Assembly (NCBI GenBank): GCA_017557475.1
Contig: JAFYYO010000387.1
Coordinates: 1 to 24,452, forward strand
Reading direction: 5' to 3'
DNA: 24,452 nt
From: Bacteroidaceae bacterium
Lineage (GTDB): Bacteria; Bacteroidota; Bacteroidia; Bacteroidales; Bacteroidaceae
Made by a program: the position numbers and the translations under genes. This document shows positions 13,481 to 21,264 of this stretch, one piece after another. How positions within the stretch are numbered: position 1 is the first letter of the stretch; the number at the start of each line of letters is the position of its first letter. Under the pieces are notes generated by a model, which was given only the letters and a program-made list of their open reading frames with translations, made no database searches and had not been told where the DNA came from.

Positions 13481-14830
13481 ATGAAACGAACGTCTTTGAT
13501 GCTTTGGGCAGTTGCCCTTGCAATGTCTGCTTCTGCACAACAAAGTGATGCTCCCGATTATGGAGACTTTACCATCGATGCACAGGTGCGTGCTCGTGGC
13601 GAGTTTCGCACAGGTCTGGGCACTCTGAACGATGGGAGTACAGCCTCCAACTTGTCGGTGAACGACCGTGTTCGCCTCTCCTTTGGCTGGGAGCGAAAGA
13701 ACCTCAGTATGAAGATTGCAGCGCAGCATACGGGCATTTGGCACGATGGAGGGCAGAAGAACACGACGGGCAAGATCGCTCTTCACGAGGCGTGGGCCAA
13801 GATGACGTTTGGCAAGGGCTTCTTCGCACAAGTGGGTCGTCAGGAACTTTCCTACGATGACGAGCGTTTGTTTGGTGCTCACGACTGGGCCTCTACAGGT
13901 CGTGCCCACGATGCACTCCGCCTTGGCTGGGAGAATACATGGAACAAGTTGCATGTCATCGCCAGCTTCAATCAGTCGGCAGATGTCGTGGACGACATCA
14001 ACTACTTTGTCAATCCGTTGAACACGAAGCTCTACAAGAATATGCAGACGCTGTGGTATCACTTCGGACAGGACGAGGCTCCCTTCCAGATAAGTGCCCT
14101 TCTTGCCAATCAAGGCGTGAGCGATGCCGAGGGGAATGGCGTCAACTACATGCAGACGTTTGGCACTTATATGAGTTTCGCAAAGCGTAAACTTTTCATC
14201 GACGCTTCTCTATATTATCAATTGGGCAGCGACCGCATGGGCAACGACGTGCGAGCCTTTATGCTGAGCGGCAATGTGGGCTGGCAGTTCACACCTCAGT
14301 GGAAAGCATCTGTCGGCGATGATTACCTCAGTGGAGGTGACGGGATGCCTGGCACGAACCGCACATTCAACCTCCTCTACGGCTCGTATCATGAGTTTCT
14401 CGGTTCGATGGATTACTTCGGATATGGTTCTCTTCCTCTCTACGGTATCAATGATCTTAACGCCAAGGCCTTCTTCACGCCTTGCCAGAAGTTCGATATG
14501 AGCATGGCTGTGCATTGGCTCGCGACAGGACGCCCCATCAACAACTTCCTCAAGGACCCCACCGAGGAAATCACAGACCCGGCGAAGATAGCCATCATGA
14601 GGCGCTACAACGGCAAGTACCGCTTCGGGCAGAACCTGGGCGGCGAGTTGGATTTGGAAGCAAGTTACAGACCTTGGAAGTTCGTGACGCTTCGGGCTGG
14701 CTACAGCATGATGATTGCCTCGGAGACGATGCAACTTTTCAAGGGCGCAGATACGAGCACTTTCCACAACTGGGGCTGGGTGAGTCTCGACCTCAATCCA
14801 ACCATCTTCTCAACCCGACATCGCAGGTGA
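13481..14830 (+). CDS. Alginate-export-type outer-membrane porin
   Basis: A 449-residue exported protein with signal peptide MKRTSLMLWAVALAMSASA and a long beta-rich body. It contains AQVRARGEFRTGL, DRVRLSFGWE, HEAWAKMTFGKGFFAQVGR and DWASTGRAHDALRL, all typical of the alginate_exp porin family. The substrate is not predictable, and members beside respiratory gene clusters need not handle alginate. The last recognisable strand is WGWVSLDLNPTIF, but the frame then continues STRHRR before the stop at 14828-14830. The usual terminal aromatic is therefore missing, and repeat locus 3 starts only 4 nt later. It probably shares a transcript with ResB and CcsA. Confidence 0.87.
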   Translation: MKRTSLMLWAVALAMSASAQQSDAPDYGDFTIDAQVRARGEFRTGLGTLNDGSTASNLSVNDRVRLSFGWERKNLSMKIAAQHTGIWHDGGQKNTTGKIALHEAWAKMTFGKGFFAQVGRQELSYDDERLFGAHDWASTGRAHDALRLGWENTWNKLHVIASFNQSADVVDDINYFVNPLNTKLYKNMQTLWYHFGQDEAPFQISALLANQGVSDAEGNGVNYMQTFGTYMSFAKRKLFIDASLYYQLGSDRMGNDVRAFMLSGNVGWQFTPQWKASVGDDYLSGGDGMPGTNRTFNLLYGSYHEFLGSMDYFGYGSLPLYGINDLNAKAFFTPCQKFDMSMAVHWLATGRPINNFLKDPTEEITDPAKIAIMRRYNGKYRFGQNLGGELDLEASYRPWKFVTLRAGYSMMIASETMQLFKGADTSTFHNWGWVSLDLNPTIFSTRHRR

Positions 14831-14834
14831 GAAA

Positions 14835-14922
14835 AACCAGGCGTGGCTAGTTCGCCAACTAGACGTGCCTAGTTTGCGAATTAGACGTGCCTAGTTTGCC
14901 AACTAGACGTGGCTAGTTTGGC
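14835..14922. repeat. 22-bp palindromic tandem array, locus 3
   Basis: Four units start at 14835, 14857, 14879 and 14901, with spacers CGCC, TGCG, TGCC and TGGC. All carry CGTG at unit positions 8-11. The first has AACCAG instead of AACTAG. The array begins 4 nt after the porin stop and ends about 50 nt before the promoter of the next gene. Confidence 0.92.
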
Positions 14923-14973
14923 AACGCTCCCTGCTCTTGTTTGGAAGTAAAAGAGAAAAAGTCAGGTTTTCCC

Positions 14974-15004
14974 TTTGTCATGTCTATGTTTTTCCGTAAC
15001 TTTG
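14974..15004 (+). promoter_or_regulatory. Predicted promoter of the Dabb protein / rfbA pair
   Basis: The -33 TTTG (14974-14977) and -7 TAACTTTG (14997-15004) are separated by 19 nt, a full consensus match, 31 nt before the start codon at 15036. Confidence 0.8.
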
Positions 15005-15035
15005 CCCTCTACTATTCAGTATTTATAGATAGCAT

Positions 15036-15356
15036 ATGGTTAAGCACATTATATTATGGAGGCTGAGGGAAGACCTCACTTCGGAAGAGAAGCAGCGTGT
15101 GAAGCAGAACATCAAGGCTGGGCTTGAAGGCTTGGCCGGACGTATACCAGGACTGATAGACATTACCGTAAATGTGGATGGGCGTCTCGACTCGTCGAAT
15201 GCCGACGTCATGCTCGACAGTACCTTTACAGATGAGGCTGCGCTTCATGCTTATGCAGTTCATCCTGAACATGTGGCTGTGGCTAATGGCAAGGTGCGTC
15301 CCTACACATGTCTTCGCACATGTCTCGATTACAAGATAAACGATATAACGAAATAA
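15036..15356 (+). CDS. Dabb family (stress-responsive alpha/beta barrel) protein
   Basis: A 106-residue cytosolic protein beginning [15 protein letters not shown], the standard first strand of the Dabb dimeric alpha/beta-barrel fold. It continues with [11 protein letters not shown] and a distal [10 protein letters not shown] helix containing the conserved His-Pro. Family members are small ferredoxin-like dimers. Some act as enzymes on polyketides or in stress responses, but for most bacterial members the function is unknown. A good promoter lies just upstream, and rfbA starts 10 nt after its stop, so the two are co-transcribed. No functional link between them is evident. Confidence 0.9.
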   Translation: MVKHIILWRLREDLTSEEKQRVKQNIKAGLEGLAGRIPGLIDITVNVDGRLDSSNADVMLDSTFTDEAALHAYAVHPEHVAVANGKVRPYTCLRTCLDYKINDITK

Positions 15357-15366
15357 CTCCGAAACC

Positions 15367-16275
15367 ATGAAAGGAATCGTTCTTGCAGGCGGGTCGGGAA
15401 CCCGTCTCTATCCCATCACGAAGGGCATCAGCAAGCAACTCATGCCGATCTACGACAAGCCGATGATCTATTATCCCATCAGCGTCTTGATGCAGGCAGG
15501 AATACGCGACATCCTCATCATCTCCACGCCTTACGACCTGCCAGGCTTCAAACGCCTGTTGGGCGACGGCAGTGACTATGGCGTACGCTTCGTTTATGCC
15601 GAGCAGCCTTCGCCAGACGGATTGGCTCAAGCCTTCACTATCGGTGCCGACTTCATCGGTGATGATTGCGCCTGCCTCGTGCTTGGTGACAACATCTTCC
15701 AAGGCAACGGCTTCAGCGCAATGCTGCGGGAAGCAGTCCGCACTGCAGAAGAAGAGAAGAAAGCAACTGTCTTCGGTTACTGGGTGAACGACCCTGAACG
15801 CTATGGCGTGGCTGAGTTCGACAAGCATGGCAACTGCCTCTCCATCGAGGAAAAGCCAGCCAATCCGAAGAGCAACTATGCCGTTGTAGGTCTCTACTTC
15901 TATCCTAATAAGGTGGTGGAGGTGGCAAAGAATATCAAGCCAAGTGCTCGCGGTGAGTATGAAATAACGACTGTCAACCAGCGTTTTCTCGCTGACGGCG
16001 AACTGAAGGTGCAGACACTCGGTCGCGGCTTCGCATGGCTCGATACAGGTACCTTCGACTCTCTCTCTGAAGCATCCACCTACATCGAGGTCCTCGAGAA
16101 GCGTCAAGGACTCAAGGTCGGTTGTCTGGAAGGCATCGCTTATCGTAAGGGCTGGATCGACGAAGAGCGTATGCGGGCTCTGGCACAGCCGATGCTCAAG
16201 AACCAATACGGCCAGTACCTGCTCAAAGTCATCGAGGACGTGAAGCGCTTCGATGCCGAGGAATCCGACAAGTAA
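15367..16275 (+). CDS. rfbA: Glucose-1-phosphate thymidylyltransferase
   Basis: RfbA (RmlA) makes dTDP-glucose from dTTP and glucose-1-phosphate, the first step toward dTDP-L-rhamnose and related sugars for surface polysaccharides. The 302-residue product is of normal length. It starts [16 protein letters not shown] (nucleotide-binding loop), has [15 protein letters not shown] (about residues 24-38), LVLGDNIF with the metal-binding Asp 108, [14 protein letters not shown], and [11 protein letters not shown] near the C-terminal third. rfbB, rfbC and rfbD are not next to it. A strong terminator follows 20 nt after the stop. Confidence 0.96.
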   Translation: MKGIVLAGGSGTRLYPITKGISKQLMPIYDKPMIYYPISVLMQAGIRDILIISTPYDLPGFKRLLGDGSDYGVRFVYAEQPSPDGLAQAFTIGADFIGDDCACLVLGDNIFQGNGFSAMLREAVRTAEEEKKATVFGYWVNDPERYGVAEFDKHGNCLSIEEKPANPKSNYAVVGLYFYPNKVVEVAKNIKPSARGEYEITTVNQRFLADGELKVQTLGRGFAWLDTGTFDSLSEASTYIEVLEKRQGLKVGCLEGIAYRKGWIDEERMRALAQPMLKNQYGQYLLKVIEDVKRFDAEESDK

Positions 16276-16294
16276 TCCTCAGGAGCCCATACAA

Positions 16295-16339
16295 ACAAGA
16301 GGCGTTCGTCTATGCAAAGCATATGCGAACGCCTCTTGT
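16295..16339. terminator. Strong stem-loop terminator, shared by convergent operons
   Basis: A perfect 14-bp stem (ACAAGAGGCGTTCG at 16295-16308 with its complement at 16326-16339) encloses a loop that itself contains ATGC-AAA-GCAT. It lies between convergent rfbA and the minus-strand polyphosphate operon, 20 nt and 27 nt from their stops. T residues on both sides are modest (TTGTTATAAT to the right), so termination in both directions is likely but not certain. Confidence 0.8.
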
Positions 16340-16365
16340 TATAATAGTCATCACATTGTGCGATG

Positions 16366-17640
16366 TCACTGTTTGGGCCAACCGCTACCTGAAACTATGG
16401 CTCCAGGCGCTATCGTAATAGTGCCGTTACACTTGACACCACGAGTGCCTGATCCTTTGTTCGATATTCGAATCGTGCCGGCGTTGACAACGATGTTCCT
16501 TTTTACTTTGATAGCCGTGCAATAGCTTTCATCATCCTCATCATCGGGGTTCTCCCAAATACCGCCTGAGGCGCGAATGATTATGGATGTGGTGCCAGTC
16601 TCCTCACCTACGATCAAGTCGTGAGAAACAGAGAATCCCTTGCTACCTTTGCCTGAAGCGGCAATCTCGAATGTACCGCCTGTAATAACCAGGTCGATGG
16701 GCGCTTTGATAGCCTTCGAGCAGTCTGCAGCGGCGGTAATGTTGAGCGTGCCTCCATTGATGAACATCTGGCCATTATCCTCCTTCTCAGGATTGGGAAT
16801 GGTGTCATTGTTCTCGGTTATTATCATCATTGTCTCCACCTGTATGCCTTCTCCGCCTTGCCCGTCGATGGTCACCGTGCCACCATTCATGAGGAAGTAC
16901 TGTCCGACATGCATGGCATCAGCCTCGGCCTTGTTGACCGTAATGCTTCCCGTGCTCCTCTTCAATTGCAAGTATTCCTTTGTGGCGATGCCGTGTCGCG
17001 TGTTGCCAGTGACAGTGAGTGAACCGCTGCCCGACACTTCAAGGTGACCTTTGCAGTAGAGAGCGGCTTTCTGTTCACCACCTGTCGCATCTTCGAGAAT
17101 GTTCTCTGTGCCTTCGTTGAGGATGAGGTCAACGCGTTTGCCGCACTGGATGTCAATGGCTGCACCGCGGTCGCTCTTCAGGTTGAGACCATTCAGGTAG
17201 AACTTGCACTTGAGGGGACCATCGTATGTCAGCGAACCATGCGTGCTCTCGCCTTGCAGAACGAACTCCAATTCGCTCTTCGTGTTCGTGCTGACAAGTT
17301 TGACATGTGCACCTTGTATCGTGTCTGTGACATTTGGCGTATGACCGTAGTCAACGTAAGCGGTGTCGCCGGCAAAGGTGACGGTGACGGTGTGTACTAT
17401 CGTAATGCTGTCCAACTGGGCGCAGTCGTATGTGGAATCTGCTACTGAGAGAGTCGCACCATCGTTGGAGAATAGTATTTCCGAAGTGGTAAAGCGTTTG
17501 CTGTCGCCTTCCTTCCAAACACGTATCTGCTCCTGTGCATTTGCAAGGGGCAAGGCACAAGGGGCAAGGAGAAAGAAAATCCCCCAGATGCCCTTAAGAG
17601 AGATGAGGCGGTGCAACATAGTATTTAAATCAGATGTCAT
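16366..17640 (-). CDS. Exported carbohydrate-binding domain protein (Cthe_2159 / DUF4353-like)
   Basis: A 424-residue exported protein with a signal peptide ending in ALPLANA. After a short beta region (about residues 40-115), the body is built of repeated strand-turn units rich in G, N and T, such as KCKFYLNGLNLKSDRGAAI, KRVDLILNEGT, SGSGSLTVTGNTRHGI and FLMNGGTVTIDGQGGEG. This pattern fits the parallel beta-helix Cthe_2159 family, whose founding member binds acidic polysaccharide. The first ATG is at 17640, but an internal ATG at 17619 gives a more typical signal peptide (MLHRLISLKGIWG), and a TAATTTTG box (17645-17652 on the minus strand) would favour it. It is the last gene of a five-gene operon; ligand unknown. 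Confidence 0.82.
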   Translation of the reverse strand: MTSDLNTMLHRLISLKGIWGIFFLLAPCALPLANAQEQIRVWKEGDSKRFTTSEILFSNDGATLSVADSTYDCAQLDSITIVHTVTVTFAGDTAYVDYGHTPNVTDTIQGAHVKLVSTNTKSELEFVLQGESTHGSLTYDGPLKCKFYLNGLNLKSDRGAAIDIQCGKRVDLILNEGTENILEDATGGEQKAALYCKGHLEVSGSGSLTVTGNTRHGIATKEYLQLKRSTGSITVNKAEADAMHVGQYFLMNGGTVTIDGQGGEGIQVETMMIITENNDTIPNPEKEDNGQMFINGGTLNITAAADCSKAIKAPIDLVITGGTFEIAASGKGSKGFSVSHDLIVGEETGTTSIIIRASGGIWENPDDEDDESYCTAIKVKRNIVVNAGTIRISNKGSGTRGVKCNGTITIAPGAIVSGSGWPKQ

Positions 17641-17678
17641 AGTTCAAAATTAATTCTCTCTGAGGAGGGTGAGGAGTC

Positions 17679-18128
17679 TTACTTTCTGACCTTGATTGTC
17701 TTGTCTCCCATGCGGACAATATAGACACCGGCTGGCAACTTGTCGAGGCTGACGTTGGCGCCTTCTTTTACATAGGCAATGTTGACAAGAGCTCCGTTTG
17801 TGCTGTAGATACGCAGTAGCCCGTCGCCCTTTATAGAAAGAGTGCCGTTCTTGTACGTAAGGTCTTCGGCCTGTTCAGGCAATGCCTCGATGGCAGTCGC
17901 ACTCTCGGTAAAGGTAATCTTTTCTATAACAGAAATGGGAAAATAACATGCTCCTTCGCTGGTCGTTACCACAACACGGTTGTCCTCAAAGGAAATCCTT
18001 TGCACGATGGGTAGGGATATGTTGAAATCTGACCCTGAAAAAGTAATAGTGAGGTACCGGTATCCGTCGGCCATCATGTTGGTGCCGACCATGAGCAGCA
18101 TTGCTGCAAGAAAGGTTTTAACTCTCAT
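17679..18128 (-). CDS. Small exported protein with a type IX secretion (type A) sorting domain
   Basis: A 149-residue protein with signal peptide MRVKTFLAAMLLMVGTNMMA. A short beta segment repeats the pattern hydrophobic-x-x-I-x-F twice (IVQRISFED, VIEKITFTE). The C-terminal domain of about 65 residues ends LPAGVYIVRMGDKTIKVRK, a classic T9SS type A sorting signal. It probably leaves the cell or is attached to the surface through the type IX secretion system. There is no recognisable enzymatic passenger, so it may be structural or a binding protein. It starts 28 nt after the DUF2490 gene (the gap contains an AT-rich palindromic stretch) and ends 38 nt before the beta-helix protein gene. Confidence 0.83.
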   Translation of the reverse strand: MRVKTFLAAMLLMVGTNMMADGYRYLTITFSGSDFNISLPIVQRISFEDNRVVVTTSEGACYFPISVIEKITFTESATAIEALPEQAEDLTYKNGTLSIKGDGLLRIYSTNGALVNIAYVKEGANVSLDKLPAGVYIVRMGDKTIKVRK

Positions 18129-18156
18129 ATTATATAATATATTATGTGTTTTTTTC

Positions 18157-19044
18157 CTAGAAACTGTATTTGTAGCCGAGGCTGATAGCGTGCATTCTGT
18201 CGTGAAGTCGCACGGTAGTCTCTTGCATGGTTTCGTCTTCTTCTATGTCATACATGTCGAAAGTGATGATATATGACAAGGACACTTCGTTGTGCTTACG
18301 GAACTTGTATGAGCAACCTGCAGCAGTACGTATCTTCTGCAGGAGCATATGGTCGCCCACGCCGACGCTGTTATGGAACTCTGCCGATACGAAAGGAGAG
18401 AAGGGACAGCGCTTTTTGTCCATCTCAAACTTGAGACGGGAACGTAACACTTGATCGGTAAGAGTGGGATAATACTTCGTTACCGTTTTGTCGGTAATTG
18501 TGATTTCCTCCTCAATGATGGGGTTCCAGTCTTCATCAAAGTCATACTGCATCAAATGATTCTCTCGATGCTCGAGCTTCTCTGCGCTCCAGGCTTTGCG
18601 ATGTGTCAACTGGTAACGCTCTCTGAGCGATACCTTTAGCCACTTCCACAGCTTAATGCTACCGATTGCCTCGGCACTGAAACGATGGCGTGGATACCAT
18701 TCGTCAATAAGGTTGTAGCCTCTTGTCCAGTCATCGGAACCGACCTCGCCTTCGTCCTTAATCTTGTACTTGTTTTTCTCGGAATAAAGGAAGCTGTAGT
18801 TGATGCCAAGTTTGAGGTACTTGTTCAACTTGTAGCTGGTGCCGAGTCCAACAGAGAAGCGTGCCTTGTTCTGTGCACGATACTCCATGTCGAGCCCGAC
18901 ATCCCAGTTCTTTGTGATGCCTTTCTCTATACCAATCTCCGACCAGATGCCGACTTCGTCGTTGCTCTCTTGTGCAGACACGACGAGGAGCAGAGGACAA
19001 GGAGCAAGGAGCAAGAATGCAAATATGTATCTGCGAAGTGTCAT
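18157..19044 (-). CDS. DUF2490 family outer-membrane beta-barrel protein
   Basis: A 295-residue exported protein with signal peptide MTLRRYIFAFLLLAPCPLLLVVSA. It has alternating beta strands (IWSEIGIEKGITKNWDVGL, YKLNKYLKLGINYSF) and a C-terminal strand AISLGYKYSF ending in Phe, as expected for an outer-membrane barrel. The conserved IWSEIG start, WYPRHRF and LRSRLKFE fit DUF2490, whose function is not established. Its ATG overlaps the TGA of the DUF4956 gene (ATGA), so translation is coupled to the membrane protein and the two probably act together across the envelope. Confidence 0.85.
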   Translation of the reverse strand: MTLRRYIFAFLLLAPCPLLLVVSAQESNDEVGIWSEIGIEKGITKNWDVGLDMEYRAQNKARFSVGLGTSYKLNKYLKLGINYSFLYSEKNKYKIKDEGEVGSDDWTRGYNLIDEWYPRHRFSAEAIGSIKLWKWLKVSLRERYQLTHRKAWSAEKLEHRENHLMQYDFDEDWNPIIEEEITITDKTVTKYYPTLTDQVLRSRLKFEMDKKRCPFSPFVSAEFHNSVGVGDHMLLQKIRTAAGCSYKFRKHNEVSLSYIITFDMYDIEEDETMQETTVRLHDRMHAISLGYKYSF

Positions 19045-19754
19045 AGACGAGGCATCTTTGTCATTTCCTCGATGCTGTTGCCACGATCTGCAGGCTCATC
19101 ATAGAAGATGCGAATAAGGCATGCGTCTTTAAGGAAGTCGACGAGTCCTATCTCAACACGCTGAATCTTCAGGCCTGTTCTCTTCTCGAGGTCGGCTATC
19201 AGTTCCTCGCGCTTGTCGGGAGCAATGAGGGAGACATTATCGTATTTGATGTATTTGCTGCAACTGGAGGTTACTAATCTACTGCTCTCGAAGAGCCATG
19301 CCATACCTACGAAGACAAGGTTGACAAAGATGATGGTGATTAGTCCGAAGCCATCCCAATAGTCAGCCTTCGGGTGATACTCTGCTCTTCCTAATGCATT
19401 GACAACACTCACGGCAATAAGCATAAAGAGGTAAGTCATCTCACGGATAGGCACAGCCTCTGTGCGGAAACGCATGATGCCGAAGATGGCAAAGAGTCCC
19501 ATTGCAGCTCCGAGGTTCATGCCGTCGCCTTCCATCAGGCTTACCAAAAGGAAGATGCTCATGGACATCAGAATGTAGATGAACATGTAGTCGCGACGAT
19601 GACCGCGAGGGAAGTAGAAGCAACGCGCAATGACAGTCACCACAATGAGATTGATGATGAAGCGCATTACGAGTGAAATGAAGTGCTGGGGGTCGAGTAG
19701 CGTTAAGCCTATCATGTTACCCAGCTGATAGTTAAGGTCGTTTAGGAAATCCAT
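19041..19754 (-). CDS. DUF4956 family inner-membrane protein
   Basis: A 237-residue protein with about four membrane helices in the first 155 residues and a cytosolic alpha/beta C-terminal domain (about 165-237). Between helices it has the diagnostic block LFAIFGIMRFRTEAVPIRE and then MTYLF (about residues 87-110), conserved in DUF4956. The biochemical role of DUF4956 is not known to me. It is very often found beside VTC-domain polyphosphate polymerases, which suggests a membrane partner, anchor or conduit for their product. Here it begins 27 nt after the polymerase gene and overlaps the DUF2490 start by 4 nt. Confidence 0.88.
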   Translation of the reverse strand: MDFLNDLNYQLGNMIGLTLLDPQHFISLVMRFIINLIVVTVIARCFYFPRGHRRDYMFIYILMSMSIFLLVSLMEGDGMNLGAAMGLFAIFGIMRFRTEAVPIREMTYLFMLIAVSVVNALGRAEYHPKADYWDGFGLITIIFVNLVFVGMAWLFESSRLVTSSCSKYIKYDNVSLIAPDKREELIADLEKRTGLKIQRVEIGLVDFLKDACLIRIFYDEPADRGNSIEEMTKMPRL

Positions 19755-19781
19755 ATCTGTTTAGTTTTGTTATGTTCTAAC

Positions 19782-20561
19782 TCAAATTGCTTGCAATCTT
19801 TGTCCTGCTATTTTGCCCAACATGACCATGCGTTCCCTGAAGTTGTTCTGCTTCAGTCCTTTGTTTGTCATGACGGAACCGATGCAGTACTTGCTGAAGC
19901 CGAGTGGCTTGATGCGCAACTGGCGAAGGATGTCGAGTACGGGACTATAGACATTGCCGTCGCGTTTGAGCTCAATGATGACAATAGGTCCGACGTTGGC
20001 ATCTTTTTCTGTCTCAAAGTTGTGGAAATGTACATCATAGTCGATGGTCAGGCGCTCGGTCTTGCCGTAGTTGACGAGTGTAATGCGGTGGAACTGATTG
20101 CGAACCGTAGGATGTATGTCAGCAATACCTAAATGCACTTTCTCCTGCAGGAACTCCTCGTTGCCGTTCTCGCCGGTTATCTGTTGGCTCGGGACAGAGA
20201 CACGCTTCTTCTTTGTTCGGCCATGATTGTTCTTTGTCTTAACCTCAAGGAAGGTGTCGTTACTATCCATATATGTCCTGACGCGAACTTTCTGCCTCGG
20301 AGCATGTCCGTTATGGTGCTCCATATAGAACAAATGACTATCTGTGTCCCAATAGGTTGTCATGTAGTTCGCAATCTTTGCGTTATTATGGAATTGCGCA
20401 AAGTATTTGCCCTCAGCAAGCTCCAGTAAGCGAACCAAGGTTTCCTTGTTCGTCACGAACTTCGTGTCCGTACGATTCATTAGACGAATCTCCTTCATCT
20501 CGTCCAGCGTGATTGGCTTGAGATTGGCAAGTAATTCGTCTATGCGTGCGTCAATATCCAT
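19782..20561 (-). CDS. VTC-domain polyphosphate polymerase
   Basis: A cytosolic protein of 259 residues (from the ATG at 20561) with the triphosphate-tunnel fold of VTC domains, which in yeast Vtc4 make polyphosphate from ATP. Expected tunnel residues are visible: Arg 30 and Lys 34 (NRTDTKF), Lys 91/Arg 93/Arg 95 (RQKVRVRTY), Glu 106/Lys 108/Lys 110 (FLEVKTK), a basic RTKKKR run at 115-120, Arg 170 (TERLTIDYD), Glu 197 (IIELKRDG) and Ser 223-Lys 224 (FSKYCIG). The site therefore looks active. Upstream starts at 20573 (ATG) and 20585 (TTG) are less likely because a TATATTTG box lies at 20583-20590. It heads the five-gene minus-strand operon. No SPX or membrane domain is fused; DUF4956 may supply the membrane part. 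Confidence 0.88.
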   Translation of the reverse strand: MDIDARIDELLANLKPITLDEMKEIRLMNRTDTKFVTNKETLVRLLELAEGKYFAQFHNNAKIANYMTTYWDTDSHLFYMEHHNGHAPRQKVRVRTYMDSNDTFLEVKTKNNHGRTKKKRVSVPSQQITGENGNEEFLQEKVHLGIADIHPTVRNQFHRITLVNYGKTERLTIDYDVHFHNFETEKDANVGPIVIIELKRDGNVYSPVLDILRQLRIKPLGFSKYCIGSVMTNKGLKQNNFRERMVMLGKIAGQRLQAI

Positions 20562-20582
20562 ACATTTTCGCATTCTTCGGGA

Positions 20583-20590
20583 CAAATATA
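20583..20590 (-). promoter_or_regulatory. Possible -7 box of the polyphosphate operon
   Basis: On the minus strand this reads TATATTTG, matching TAnnTTTG. No TTTG lies 19-20 nt further upstream (the nearest is 12 nt away), so the -33 element is missing or diverged. Transcription would start about 15 nt before the ATG at 20561. Confidence 0.4.
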
Positions 20591-20620
20591 TGCTTTTTTA
20601 TGCAAATAACGTCGCTTGGC

Positions 20621-20652
20621 TTTGTGTTTTTAACAAAAAAACTCTACTTTTG
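20621..20652 (+). promoter_or_regulatory. Predicted promoter of frr-rsgA-argB
   Basis: The -33 TTTG (20621-20624) and -7 TACTTTTG (20645-20652) are separated by 20 nt. The frr ATG is 52 nt downstream. It is divergent from the polyphosphate operon. Confidence 0.72.
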
Positions 20653-20703
20653 CTAAACAAAAGCGCATAAATGCACATTATAAACTATTAAGAATATAGG
20701 AAT

Positions 20704-21264
20704 ATGATAGATGTAAAGGAAACCCTCGGTTTGGCTGAGGAGAAAATGGAAGAGGCTGTGATGTACCTCGAGGAGACTTTGGCACACATCCGTGCAGGCA
20801 AGGCCAATGTGAAGATTCTGGACGGCATTCGTGTCGATAGCTATGGTAGCTTGGTGCCTCTCAATCAGGTGGCTGCAGTTGTTGCTCCCGACCCACGCAC
20901 CATTACTATCAAGCCTTGGGACAAGAGCATGTTCCGCCCTATCGAGAAGGCCATCATGGACAGCAACGTGGGTATTACTCCCGAGAACAATGGCGAGATT
21001 ATTCGCTTGGGCATTCCTCCTTTGACTGAGGAAAGGCGTAAGCAACTTGCAAAGCAGTGCGGCAAGGAAGGCGAGCAAGCCAAAGTGAGCATCCGCAATA
21101 CTCGTCGCGAGATTATTGAGAAGCTCAAGAAGGGCATCAAGGACGGTCTCTCCGAAGATCTTGAGAAGGATGCCGAAGGCGACATGCAGAAGATGCATGA
21201 CAAGTTCATCAAGAAGGTGGACGAACTGCTTGCTGCCAAGGAGAAGGAAATCATGACCGTCTAA
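20704..21264 (+). CDS. frr: Ribosome recycling factor
   Basis: RRF splits post-termination ribosomes together with EF-G. The 186-residue product is full length, with [20 protein letters not shown] (about residues 30-49), the conserved PLNQVAAV and the PWDKSMF loop. It also has [13 protein letters not shown] and the C-terminal helix [18 protein letters not shown]. The start [15 protein letters not shown] fits family N-termini. Its TAA is immediately followed by the ATG of rsgA, with no intervening base. Confidence 0.97.
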   Translation: MIDVKETLGLAEEKMEEAVMYLEETLAHIRAGKANVKILDGIRVDSYGSLVPLNQVAAVVAPDPRTITIKPWDKSMFRPIEKAIMDSNVGITPENNGEIIRLGIPPLTEERRKQLAKQCGKEGEQAKVSIRNTRREIIEKLKKGIKDGLSEDLEKDAEGDMQKMHDKFIKKVDELLAAKEKEIMTV

